In this document: in pieces, positions 1 through 7,962 of the stretch | How positions within the stretch are numbered: the first letter of the stretch is position 1 | Layout of the letters: the number at the start of each line of letters is the position of its first letter | NCBI GenBank assembly: GCA_946480595.1 | Contig: CAMLKC010000030.1 | Location: 1 to 10,660, forward strand | Direction: 5' to 3' | From: an uncultured Candidatus Saccharibacteria bacterium | Lineage (GTDB): Bacteria; Patescibacteria; Saccharimonadia; Saccharimonadales; CAMLKC01 | Length of the DNA stretch: 10,660 nt | Program-made: the position numbers and the translations under genes | The notes under the pieces: generated by a model | What the model saw: only the letters and a program-made list of their open reading frames with translations | Databases searched by the model: none | Told to the model about the DNA's origin: nothing

Positions 1-99
1 GATCACACCGCCGCCGATCGCGTAGGGAAGGATCGGGTCGGCCTTGCCGAACTGCTCCTCCTCGGCGAGATTGGTCTCGCTGTGGTGCGTGTCTCCCAT
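1..99 (-). CDS. Start of an unidentified protein, cut by the window edge
   Basis: The first 33 codons are open from an ATG at 97-99 and run off the left edge. The start is supported by a strong Shine-Dalgarno GGAGGT (107-112) seven bases upstream and by a promoter-like pair further up. The visible peptide begins MGDTHHSETN, continues with an acidic stretch (LAEEEQ), and ends in PYAIGGGVI. The small-hydrophobic end could be the beginning of a membrane helix after a short polar N-terminal tail, which is inference. I do not recognise the family. It lies downstream of the MFS gene on the same strand, with 67 bases between MFS stop and this ATG, but seems to have its own promoter. The stretch is GC-richer than the intergenic DNA beside it, consistent with coding. 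Confidence 0.6.
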   Translation of the reverse strand, partial: MGDTHHSETNLAEEEQFGKADPILPYAIGGGVI

Positions 100-106
100 T
101 ACAGCC

Positions 107-112
107 ACCTCC
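107..112 (-). promoter_or_regulatory. Ribosome binding site of the left-edge gene
   Basis: GGAGGT on the minus strand, seven bases before the ATG at 97-99. It fixes the start of the partial gene. Confidence 0.7.
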
Positions 113-136
113 GGCTATCTATCGCGCAGTAGTGCG

Positions 137-165
137 CTTATATTTATAATACCACAAAAAGTTAA
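137..165 (-). promoter_or_regulatory. Promoter for the partial left-edge gene
   Basis: On the minus strand TTAACT (160-165, 4/6 to TTGACA) is followed after 17 bases by TATAAG (137-142, 5/6 to TATAAT), inside an AT-rich stretch overlapping the end of the MFS gene (stop at 167-169). Transcription would start near 130, giving a leader of about 30 bases that contains the GGAGGT site. A small inverted repeat (GCGCA/TGCGC, 124-137) sits at the predicted start; its role is unknown. Confidence 0.5.
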
Positions 166-166
166 A

Positions 167-1564
167 TTAAGCAATAGCACGGTCGTCATCGACATCTGTT
201 GTCTTGTATGGCTTCTCAATTAAAATGAACGAAACGATCCCGCCCAGCATCGCCAGTACCGTGCAAAGTCCAACGGCAAACGTATACGCCTGCGCCGCCC
301 CCAGCAGGCCCAACATCGCAATAACAATCAGCCCGGCCGAGCGGGCAACGGCATTGTTGATCCCCGAGGCAATGCCCGAATCGTCTTTTGCCACCGCCGA
401 CATTACCGTCGTCGTTAACGGCGAAACAAGCAGGGTGAGCCCGATGCTAAACAATACAACCCCCGGAAGCACACTCAGTACATAGCCGTCACCAGGCTGC
501 AAGAAGAACAGTAACGCCATGCCGGCACCAGCAAGTATCGGACCTGCCGTCATAAAAAGGCGCGGGCCGTATTTTGCCGATAGCTTTCCAACTGGCCCCG
601 AAAACAACATCAAGAAAATACTAATGGGCAGCAGGCTCAGCCCTGCGGCAAATGGCGAGTAGTGCAGGTGCGTCTGCAGGTAGATCACGAATGCAAACGT
701 GAAACCGCCGAGCGCACCGTACATCAGAAATGTCATAAGATTGGCGCCGGTAAAGTTCTTCGACTTAAACAGCGACAATTTTACCATCGGGTCGTGGCGG
801 CGCTTCTCGCACACCAAAAAGAGGATGGCGAAAACCACGCCAGCAACCAGCGCCGCAATCTCCGCATATGTCCAATGACGCGCCGGTCCCTCTATAAGGC
901 CATATGTAATACCAGCCAGGCTAAGTGCGGCCAAGGTCGCGCCCAGCATATCGACGTGCCGCGGGCGCTTGTCTTTACTCTCCTCTACGGCAATTCTCGC
1001 GAGGACATAACAGACAATGACGAGCGGGATATTAATAAAGAATATCCAGCGCCAACTCGCGACTGACAAGATCCATCCACCAACAAATGGGGAAATGACG
1101 ACCGCGATACTGCTCCACGCCGTCCATTTTCCAATGGCATGCGAGCGCTGCGATGACGACGCAAATGTCGTGTTAATAATCGAGAGCGCACCAGGTACGA
1201 GCAGCGCGCCGAAAACACCCTGCAGGATCCTCATGCCGATCAGTACTTCGACACTGGGCGACAGCGCGCAGAGGAGTGAGGTGATACCAAAGCCTGCCAC
1301 CCCAATTAAATACACCTTTTTACGGCCGAATATATCGCCCAGCGACCCGCCTAGCAAAATAAGCGCCGAAAGCGACAGCAAATACGCGTCTGATATCCAC
1401 TGCAGGCTTGAATATCCCGAGTGCCACTCGGCTTCGATTTTTGGAAGCGCCAGGTTGACGATACTTCCGTCTAAGATAGCCACGGCGCTCCCAATTACGA
1501 CGGCGAGCAGCGCAAGGGTCCGGCCTTTTTCGGTAGCTGACAAGTCTTTCTTTTTGAACCACAT
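167..1564 (-). CDS. MFS drug exporter, DHA2 (EmrB/QacA) family
   Basis: A 465-residue inner-membrane proton antiporter, predicted to expel drugs or other small amphipathic compounds. Hydrophobicity suggests about 14 membrane helices, the DHA2 arrangement. Family signatures visible: motif D1 LDGSIVNLALP (31-41) with Asp32 in helix 1; motif A GSLGDIFGRKKV (73-84) in the helix 2-3 loop; and motif C SPFVGGWIL near 158-166, typical of antiporters, followed by the conserved WRWIFFINIP (171-180). The N-terminus (KKK) and C-terminus (TTDVDDDRAIA) are polar and probably cytoplasmic. The gene follows the ATP synthase operon but lies beyond a strong terminator. The ATG is only 16 bases from the T-run and has no clear Shine-Dalgarno. 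Expression must come from read-through or from a promoter very close to the ATG; TGGTAAGCT (1571-1579) is a poor extended -10 candidate. The substrate cannot be told from sequence. Confidence 0.9.
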   Translation of the reverse strand: MWFKKKDLSATEKGRTLALLAVVIGSAVAILDGSIVNLALPKIEAEWHSGYSSLQWISDAYLLSLSALILLGGSLGDIFGRKKVYLIGVAGFGITSLLCALSPSVEVLIGMRILQGVFGALLVPGALSIINTTFASSSQRSHAIGKWTAWSSIAVVISPFVGGWILSVASWRWIFFINIPLVIVCYVLARIAVEESKDKRPRHVDMLGATLAALSLAGITYGLIEGPARHWTYAEIAALVAGVVFAILFLVCEKRRHDPMVKLSLFKSKNFTGANLMTFLMYGALGGFTFAFVIYLQTHLHYSPFAAGLSLLPISIFLMLFSGPVGKLSAKYGPRLFMTAGPILAGAGMALLFFLQPGDGYVLSVLPGVVLFSIGLTLLVSPLTTTVMSAVAKDDSGIASGINNAVARSAGLIVIAMLGLLGAAQAYTFAVGLCTVLAMLGGIVSFILIEKPYKTTDVDDDRAIA

Positions 1565-1580
1565 GACTTAAGCTTACCAC

Positions 1581-1611
1581 AAAAAAACGACCCCATTTAC
1601 GGGGTCGTTTT
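1581..1611 (-). terminator. Rho-independent terminator of the ATP synthase operon
   Basis: An inverted repeat with stem AAAACGACCCC (1584-1594) and its complement (1601-1611), loop ATTTAC, 11 perfect base pairs. On the minus strand the hairpin runs into seven T (1587-1581), so it ends transcripts coming from atpD. On the plus strand only TTTT follows, so it is mainly one-directional. Confidence 0.88.
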
Positions 1612-1624
1612 AGAAAGAGAAGAA

Positions 1625-3884
<2,260 letters not shown>

Positions 3885-3888
3885 GTGA

Positions 3889-5424
3889 CTAGCCCTCGAA
3901 TCCCTTAGCTACCGCTTTGGCAGCCTTAGTAATCAACTTGGCAGTCGCACTGTCTTTTTCAATTTTTTCCGAACCCTTGTTCAGCGTGCGCATGTCTTCT
4001 TTGTGCTCAGACCACAGCTTCGTAAGAAGGGCGGCTTGGGCATCCTTGATCTTTGCGACAGGAACAGCGTCAAACAAACCTTCGTTAACCGTGAAGACAC
4101 TGGCAGCCTGTTCCCATACGCCCATTGGCTGGTATTGTGGCTGTTTCAGCAGTTCGGTCAGGCGCTGGCCGCGTTCGATCTGCGATTTGGTCGCTTCATC
4201 GAGGTCGCTACCAAACTGCGCAAAGCTGGCAAGTTCGCGGAACTGGCTCAGGCCAAGCTTGAGGTGGCCACTAACGCTCTTGACTGTCTTAGTCTGGGCG
4301 TCACCACCGACACGGCTCACCGAAAGACCGGCTGAGATCGCAGGGCGAATACCTTGGTAGAACAGATCGGTTTCCATGAAAATCTGACCGTCGGTAATCG
4401 AAATGACGTTGGTCGGAATATACGCGGAAATGTCACCGGCTTGGGTTTCAATAATAGGCAGGGCCGTCAGGCTACCAGCACCGAGCTCATCGCTAAGCTT
4501 GGCTGAACGCTCAAGCAGGCGAGAGTGGAGGTAGAAGACGTCACCAGGGAAGGCTTCGCGTCCTGGCGGACGGCGAAGGAGGAGGGACATCTGGCGGTAC
4601 GCGACAGCATGTTTCGTGAGGTCGTCGTAAATCATGAGCGCGTGCTCTTTGTTGTCACGGAAATACTCACCCATAGCAGTACCGGCATATGGAGCGAGGT
4701 AGAGCATCGAAGCCGGGTCGCTTGGACCAGTCGCAACGATGATCGTTTGCTCCATCACGCCTTCTTGTTTAAGACGATCGACGAGGCGGGCGATCTTTGA
4801 AAGCTTCTGGCCAATGGCAACGTACACGTTAACCACGCCTGTCTTTTGGCGGGCTTGATTGATCATGGTATCGATAGCAATAGCCGTCTTACCAGTCTGG
4901 CGGTCGCCAATAATCAGCTCACGTTGGCCACGGCCGATAGGGAACATCGAGTCGATGGCCACGATACCGGTCATAAGCGGCTCATGCACGTGCTTACGGC
5001 CTAGTACGCCGACAGCTTCGCGCTCGACAAGACCCATTTGCTTGGTCTTGATGGCAGGGCCACCGTCAAGAGGACGGCCAAGCGGGTCAACGATACGGCC
5101 AAGCAGTTCGGGGCCAACAGGCACTTCCAGTACCGTACCCTTCAGGCGAACCGTGTCACCGGCTGAGACGTGTTCGTCACTGCCAAGAAGCACAGCACCG
5201 ATCTCGTCTTCCATTAAGTTAAGTGCGAACGCCTCGATGACGCCTCCGCTTGTCTCGATCTCGAGCATTTCGGAGAATCCACAGTCGCGAAGGCCATGCA
5301 CCCAAGCAACGCCGTCACCAACACGGGTAACGATTCCGACTTTCTCGAGGCCCGCAGACGTCTCAAGCCCCGCGATCGCGTCGCGGAGTTCTTTCGACAA
5401 TTCTGTTACTGCTATATCAGCCAT
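3889..5424 (-). CDS. atpA: ATP synthase F1 subunit alpha
   Basis: Non-catalytic nucleotide-binding subunit of the F1 head (511 residues, normal length). Visible in order: N-terminal stator-binding segment (1-25), beta-barrel with [11 protein letters not shown] (35-45), P-loop GDRQTGKT (173-180), Walker B LMIYDD (263-268), the [20 protein letters not shown] block (284-303), and the arginine finger Arg371 in SVSRVGG, which completes the catalytic site on beta. The C-terminal helical domain ends in a Lys/Ala-rich tail. The ATG at 5422-5424 is preceded by AGGAAGAGGAAC, a good ribosome binding site, in the 11-base gap after atpH. All key residues are intact. Confidence 0.97.
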   Translation of the reverse strand: MADIAVTELSKELRDAIAGLETSAGLEKVGIVTRVGDGVAWVHGLRDCGFSEMLEIETSGGVIEAFALNLMEDEIGAVLLGSDEHVSAGDTVRLKGTVLEVPVGPELLGRIVDPLGRPLDGGPAIKTKQMGLVEREAVGVLGRKHVHEPLMTGIVAIDSMFPIGRGQRELIIGDRQTGKTAIAIDTMINQARQKTGVVNVYVAIGQKLSKIARLVDRLKQEGVMEQTIIVATGPSDPASMLYLAPYAGTAMGEYFRDNKEHALMIYDDLTKHAVAYRQMSLLLRRPPGREAFPGDVFYLHSRLLERSAKLSDELGAGSLTALPIIETQAGDISAYIPTNVISITDGQIFMETDLFYQGIRPAISAGLSVSRVGGDAQTKTVKSVSGHLKLGLSQFRELASFAQFGSDLDEATKSQIERGQRLTELLKQPQYQPMGVWEQAASVFTVNEGLFDAVPVAKIKDAQAALLTKLWSEHKEDMRTLNKGSEKIEKDSATAKLITKAAKAVAKGFEG

Positions 5425-5435
5425 GTTCCTCTTCC

Positions 5436-5819
5436 TTATATTTGCTTTGCTTTTAATGCTGTTAACTTGTGACGAAGCGTACCGTCAAAGCGTTTGCCCG
5501 GCACGTTGATTCGCATTCCGCCCAGAACATCCGGGTCAACGGTTGCGCGTAACTGCAAATCTTTTGCGCCGACCAACTCACCGATTTGTTTTTTCAACTC
5601 GTCAGCAAGTGGATATGCGCTCACGACGTCAGCGACAATAATACCTTGCGCTGCCAGTTCGCCTTCAATATCGCGGACAAGCAGATCGAACTCGCGCGTT
5701 CGTCTGGTTTCCACCAAAAACGCAGCGACTTCTTTCATGACTGGCGCCAGCTTTGCGCCCGACAATAGTTTATCGGTCACATACTGTGCGATCTTACGAC
5801 GCGACAAACGGGCAGCCAT
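5436..5819 (-). CDS. atpH: ATP synthase F1 subunit delta, short form
   Basis: Peripheral-stalk connector (OSCP homologue) that ties the b subunits to the top of F1. At 127 residues it is well below the usual 170-185. The C-terminal half looks complete: [18 protein letters not shown] (62-79), the [10 protein letters not shown] strand region, then [12 protein letters not shown]. The N-terminal half starts with a helix like helix 1 of the six-helix bundle (RRKIAQYV), then passes quickly to a segment resembling its last helices ([19 protein letters not shown]). The middle helices of the domain seem to be missing. The ATG lies three bases after the atpF stop, with GGAGG in the atpF end about 11 bases upstream. 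Both ends are clean, so this looks like true reduction and not a frameshift. Confidence 0.88.
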   Translation of the reverse strand: MAARLSRRKIAQYVTDKLLSGAKLAPVMKEVAAFLVETRRTREFDLLVRDIEGELAAQGIIVADVVSAYPLADELKKQIGELVGAKDLQLRATVDPDVLGGMRINVPGKRFDGTLRHKLTALKAKQI

Positions 5820-5822
5820 CTG

Positions 5823-6365
5823 TTACTTCGCCTCCTTAACGGCGGCGTTGATAACGTCTTTATCCAACTTGGCGTCCATCGTTTTACCGACGACCTTTTC
5901 GGTCGCGAGTGCAACGAGTTCCAGCGTTTCGTTGTGAAGCGCTTTACGGGCGGCCACAATGTCTTTTTGTAGCTCTTCGTGGGCTTCAGCGACAATGTGC
6001 TCGGCGCGCGTCTTGGCTTTGGCGTTTGCCGCCTCGACGGTCGCGTTTGCTTCTTCTTTAGCGGTCGTCAGGATTTCGCTTGCATCGCGCTTTGCCTGAG
6101 TAAGAAGTTTTTCAACTTCAGTCTTCGTTTTGTCCGCCTGTTCGCGTGCGCTGTCGGCAGCCTTGGCACTCGACTCAATATCAGCCTGCCGCTTGTCGAC
6201 TGCTTTCATGAGGCTTGGGTAAACAAATTTACCAAGCACCCATACCAAAACGACAAAGGCAATCAGCTGAAAGACGAGCATCTTCCAGTCAATACCGAGC
6301 GCAGAAAAGATGTCGCTCTGATGAGCGGCTTCTTCGGCGTGCGCGAATTGTGCCAGTACATTCAT
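5823..6365 (-). CDS. atpF: ATP synthase F0 subunit b
   Basis: Stator stalk subunit (180 residues). One membrane helix near residues 29-49 (LVFQLIAFVVLVWVLGKFVYP) is preceded by an unusually long polar segment rich in Ala, His and Glu. A long amphipathic, charged helix (about 52-165), rich in Ala, Lys, Glu and Asp, follows; it should form the coiled coil reaching delta. The order after atpE and before atpH is canonical. The stop codon of atpE (TAG) is part of the TAGGAG Shine-Dalgarno site for this gene, so the two are closely coupled. Only one b-type gene is present, so a homodimer is expected. Confidence 0.94.
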   Translation of the reverse strand: MNVLAQFAHAEEAAHQSDIFSALGIDWKMLVFQLIAFVVLVWVLGKFVYPSLMKAVDKRQADIESSAKAADSAREQADKTKTEVEKLLTQAKRDASEILTTAKEEANATVEAANAKAKTRAEHIVAEAHEELQKDIVAARKALHNETLELVALATEKVVGKTMDAKLDKDVINAAVKEAK

Positions 6366-6377
6366 GTAGGCTAACTC

Positions 6378-6590
6378 CTAGAGGAACTTCGCGATAATCG
6401 CAACGACGATACCGATAATTGCCAATGAGTCTGAGAACACGATGGCGGTAATCATCAATGTACGGATGTCGCTTAGTTTTTCCGGGTTACGACCGAGGGC
6501 GTTCAGTGCGCCTGCGCCGATGAAACCAACACCAAGTGCAGCACCAAGTGCTGGCAGGGCGTATGTCAGTCCGAATGCTAATTGATCCAT
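6378..6590 (-). CDS. atpE: ATP synthase F0 subunit c
   Basis: Rotor-ring proteolipid (70 residues) with two membrane helices joined by the polar loop RNPE (34-37). Helix 1 has the glycine-rich packing pattern (Gly16, 20, 22, 25, 27). Helix 2 carries the ion-binding carboxylate Asp54 in VFSDSLAI. Aligning on the loop, the position of the Na+-binding Gln of Ilyobacter-type c subunits is Val21 here, and the carboxylate is Asp and not Glu, so a proton is the likelier coupling ion (inference). The start at 6588-6590 has a strong AGGAG (6599-6603) eight bases upstream. A consensus extended -10 lies just before the gene, which could raise c-subunit expression to match the many copies needed per complex. 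Confidence 0.96.
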   Translation of the reverse strand: MDQLAFGLTYALPALGAALGVGFIGAGALNALGRNPEKLSDIRTLMITAIVFSDSLAIIGIVVAIIAKFL

Positions 6591-6595
6591 TATGA

Positions 6596-6605
6596 TATCT
6601 CCTTT
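6596..6605 (-). promoter_or_regulatory. Strong ribosome binding site of atpE
   Basis: AAAGGAGATA on the minus strand, core AGGAG (6599-6603), eight bases before the ATG. It is among the strongest ribosome sites in the operon, fitting the high copy number of subunit c. Confidence 0.7.
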
Positions 6606-6620
6606 TATTTATTACCTTAA

Positions 6621-6629
6621 ATTATATCA
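6621..6629 (-). promoter_or_regulatory. Possible internal promoter (extended -10) before atpE
   Basis: The minus strand reads TGATATAAT: a perfect TATAAT (6621-6626) with the TG of an extended -10 one base upstream (6628-6629). The TG is part of the atpB stop codon TGA (6627-6629). No good -35 is seen 17 bases upstream, but extended -10 promoters can work without one. Transcription would begin near 6614 and leave a leader of about 24 bases that contains the atpE ribosome site. Confidence 0.5.
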
Positions 6630-7469
6630 TTCTCTTACCGGGGCAGCTTTTGAGGGCAAATCGGTAGAGGAATGTTCGATAGGGGAAGTGTGGTCGGAAT
6701 GCGCTTCGGTTCCTCCGTGCGCATCAACGGCTAGGGCAGTAAAGATAACGGTCAGAATAAAGAATACGTAGGCCTGGATAAAGCCGATAAACAGCTCGAA
6801 GCCCATGAACAGCGGCAACGCTGCAACGGCAAAATAGCTTGTCAGCGCACCGATGATGATCAGCAGGATCTCGCCGGCAAAACAGTTACCAAAAAGACGA
6901 AGGCTCAGCGCAGAGTAGCGTGACACCTCACCGATAAGCTCAAGGAAGCCTTCGAATGAGCCGATAGGGTCCTTTAGCGGGTTGCGCAGGTATCGTTTGA
7001 GGTTACCTATGTGGCCATGCGCGCGGATAGCATATATCTGCGTAATAACGAGTGCCAGGATAGCAATAGCAAACGTGAAGTTCATGTCAGCCGCAATACT
7101 ACGGAGGATTGGCACCTCGTTGTAACTGATGGTTTCAAGACCAGGCAGTACACTCATCCAGTACGAAATTAGTACGTAAAAGAACAGCGTGAGAGCCAGC
7201 GGTGCAATACGCCGGGCAGTTTTGGGGTCAGGGATAACGCTATATACCTGCGAAAGCATCCCCTCAAACGCCCACTGCACGAGGCCGACGAAACGATTGT
7301 ACTTGCCACGCTCGACCATCTGCGAAACGTAAATAAAAATACCGAGGAAAATAACGAGGCTCAGCGCGCCGGTCACCATGGCGTTGGTAACATTAAAACC
7401 GAATACCGTAAATAACGTCTGTGACGCTAGGCTAATGTGAATGTCTAGTGCTGCGAAATTATTTATCAT
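6627..7469 (-). CDS. atpB: ATP synthase F0 subunit a
   Basis: Membrane stator that forms the two proton half-channels against the c-ring (280 residues). The essential arginine is Arg191 in SALSLRLFGNCFAGE, the family's best-conserved block. Helix 5 carries Glu225 and Gln232 in the GFELFIGFIQAYVFFIL segment. At least five hydrophobic helices are visible, plus the conserved RNPLKDP loop (162-168). The C-terminal tail after residue 249 is about 30 residues, polar and histidine-rich (His251, 257, 260, 266), longer than in many homologues. The gene overlaps the end of the upstream AtpZ/AtpI-like gene by 11 bases and has only a weak ribosome site, so it is probably translated by coupling. Confidence 0.96.
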   Translation of the reverse strand: MINNFAALDIHISLASQTLFTVFGFNVTNAMVTGALSLVIFLGIFIYVSQMVERGKYNRFVGLVQWAFEGMLSQVYSVIPDPKTARRIAPLALTLFFYVLISYWMSVLPGLETISYNEVPILRSIAADMNFTFAIAILALVITQIYAIRAHGHIGNLKRYLRNPLKDPIGSFEGFLELIGEVSRYSALSLRLFGNCFAGEILLIIIGALTSYFAVAALPLFMGFELFIGFIQAYVFFILTVIFTALAVDAHGGTEAHSDHTSPIEHSSTDLPSKAAPVRE

Positions 7470-7719
7470 CTTGTTTTACTTTCTTGATTTGTCTCTGTAC
7501 TAGTACGTAAGCGAGGCAGGCGCCTGTAACGATTCCGGCAATCATTATCCACGGTGTCGTGTGCAGTTGCTTATCGGCCACAAGCCCCAGAACCGTCAGT
7601 CCGATAGTAGGAACAAACATTCGCCATGTCGTGTCACCAATAGTTCCTAGCAATAAAACGACCGTCGATTGTTCCGGCGGACTTGGCTTTTTTTCATCAT
7701 CATTTTGTGATGTGCCCAT
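7459..7719 (-). CDS. AtpZ/AtpI family protein, first gene of the ATP synthase operon
   Basis: An 86-residue membrane protein with two helices (about 33-49 and 56-74) joined by a short loop, with a polar Lys/Asp-rich N-terminal tail and a basic C-terminal end. The pattern G-L-x-A-D-K-x-L-x-T-x-P-W (44-57 region) followed by a glycine-rich second helix fits the ATPase_gene1 (AtpZ/AtpI-like) family, which often precedes atpB. Known relatives are linked to assembly of the c-ring or to Mg2+/Ca2+ handling; the job here is inferred from position. I use the ATG at 7717-7719. An in-frame GTG at 7729-7731 adds four residues but overlaps the predicted -10 element, so it would be upstream of the transcript start. 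No Shine-Dalgarno precedes the ATG, which fits a nearly leaderless message. Confidence 0.8.
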   Translation of the reverse strand: MGTSQNDDEKKPSPPEQSTVVLLLGTIGDTTWRMFVPTIGLTVLGLVADKQLHTTPWIMIAGIVTGACLAYVLVQRQIKKVKQDDK

Positions 7720-7729
7720 GTACGTATAC

Positions 7730-7758
7730 ACTATACCAGTAGAACCCTTATTTGTATA
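7730..7758 (-). promoter_or_regulatory. Main promoter of the ATP synthase operon
   Basis: On the minus strand TATACA (7753-7758, 4/6 to TTGACA), a 17-base spacer, then TATAGT (7730-7735, 5/6), which is also an extended -10 (TGGTATAGT). The predicted start near 7723 leaves a leader of only about 3-5 bases before the ATG at 7719. It lies in the 42-base gap to the divergent small gene starting at 7762. Confidence 0.6.
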
Positions 7759-7761
7759 GAT

Positions 7762-7962
7762 ATGCCACGCCGAAATTATTCAAAACCACACGTACCGTTC
7801 ACACCGCCCTCAGGCTGTGGCGACAAGCGACCATACCGCTCTGAAAAAGAAGCGCTTGATGGTGCGTCGCTCCAGATGCTAGTGCACCCGTCACTGGAGC
7901 TCGCCGTCTACAAATGCGAGCACTGTGGCAAGTGGCACCTTACCCGCCAGACTAGAAAATAG
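7762..7962 (+). CDS. Small protein with a possible zinc-binding site, function unknown
   Basis: A 66-residue basic protein. The C-terminal part reads YKCEHCGKWHLTR, a knuckle C52-x2-C55-x3-H59; Cys19 in SGCGDK could be the fourth ligand. The middle has the pattern PYRSEKEALDGASLQML (24-40), likely a helix. Similar short proteins ending in a Y-x-C-x2-C-x3-W-H-L-T motif occur in actinobacteria and their phages, mostly without known function (recalled, not searched). The ATG at 7762-7764 has no Shine-Dalgarno, and the region before it is the divergent promoter of the ATP synthase operon, so a leaderless message is possible. Its 3' end overlaps the convergent pilin/RCC1 gene by 11 bases. The unbroken frame and clear motif argue that it is real. 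A nucleic-acid or phage-related role is conceivable but unproven. Confidence 0.75.
   Translation: MPRRNYSKPHVPFTPPSGCGDKRPYRSEKEALDGASLQMLVHPSLELAVYKCEHCGKWHLTRQTRK

Noticed and set aside
124..137. Small inverted repeat GCGCA/TGCGC as terminator of the MFS gene
   Set aside because: Only five base pairs and no T-run on the minus strand after it; left as an unexplained hairpin at the promoter of the next gene.
1017..1571. Long plus-strand open frame antisense to the MFS gene
   Set aside because: No family resemblance; it mirrors the codon pattern of a clearly real gene on the other strand. The same holds for the plus-strand frames opposite atpD, atpG, atpA, atpH and atpF.
6627..6629. UGA read as an amino acid, as in some Patescibacteria
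   Set aside because: TGA ends atpB exactly where expected, and no real gene here contains an in-frame TGA.
7720..7731. GTG start four codons upstream for the AtpZ/AtpI-like gene
   Set aside because: It overlaps the predicted -10 element, so it would not be in the transcript; the ATG at 7719 is preferred.
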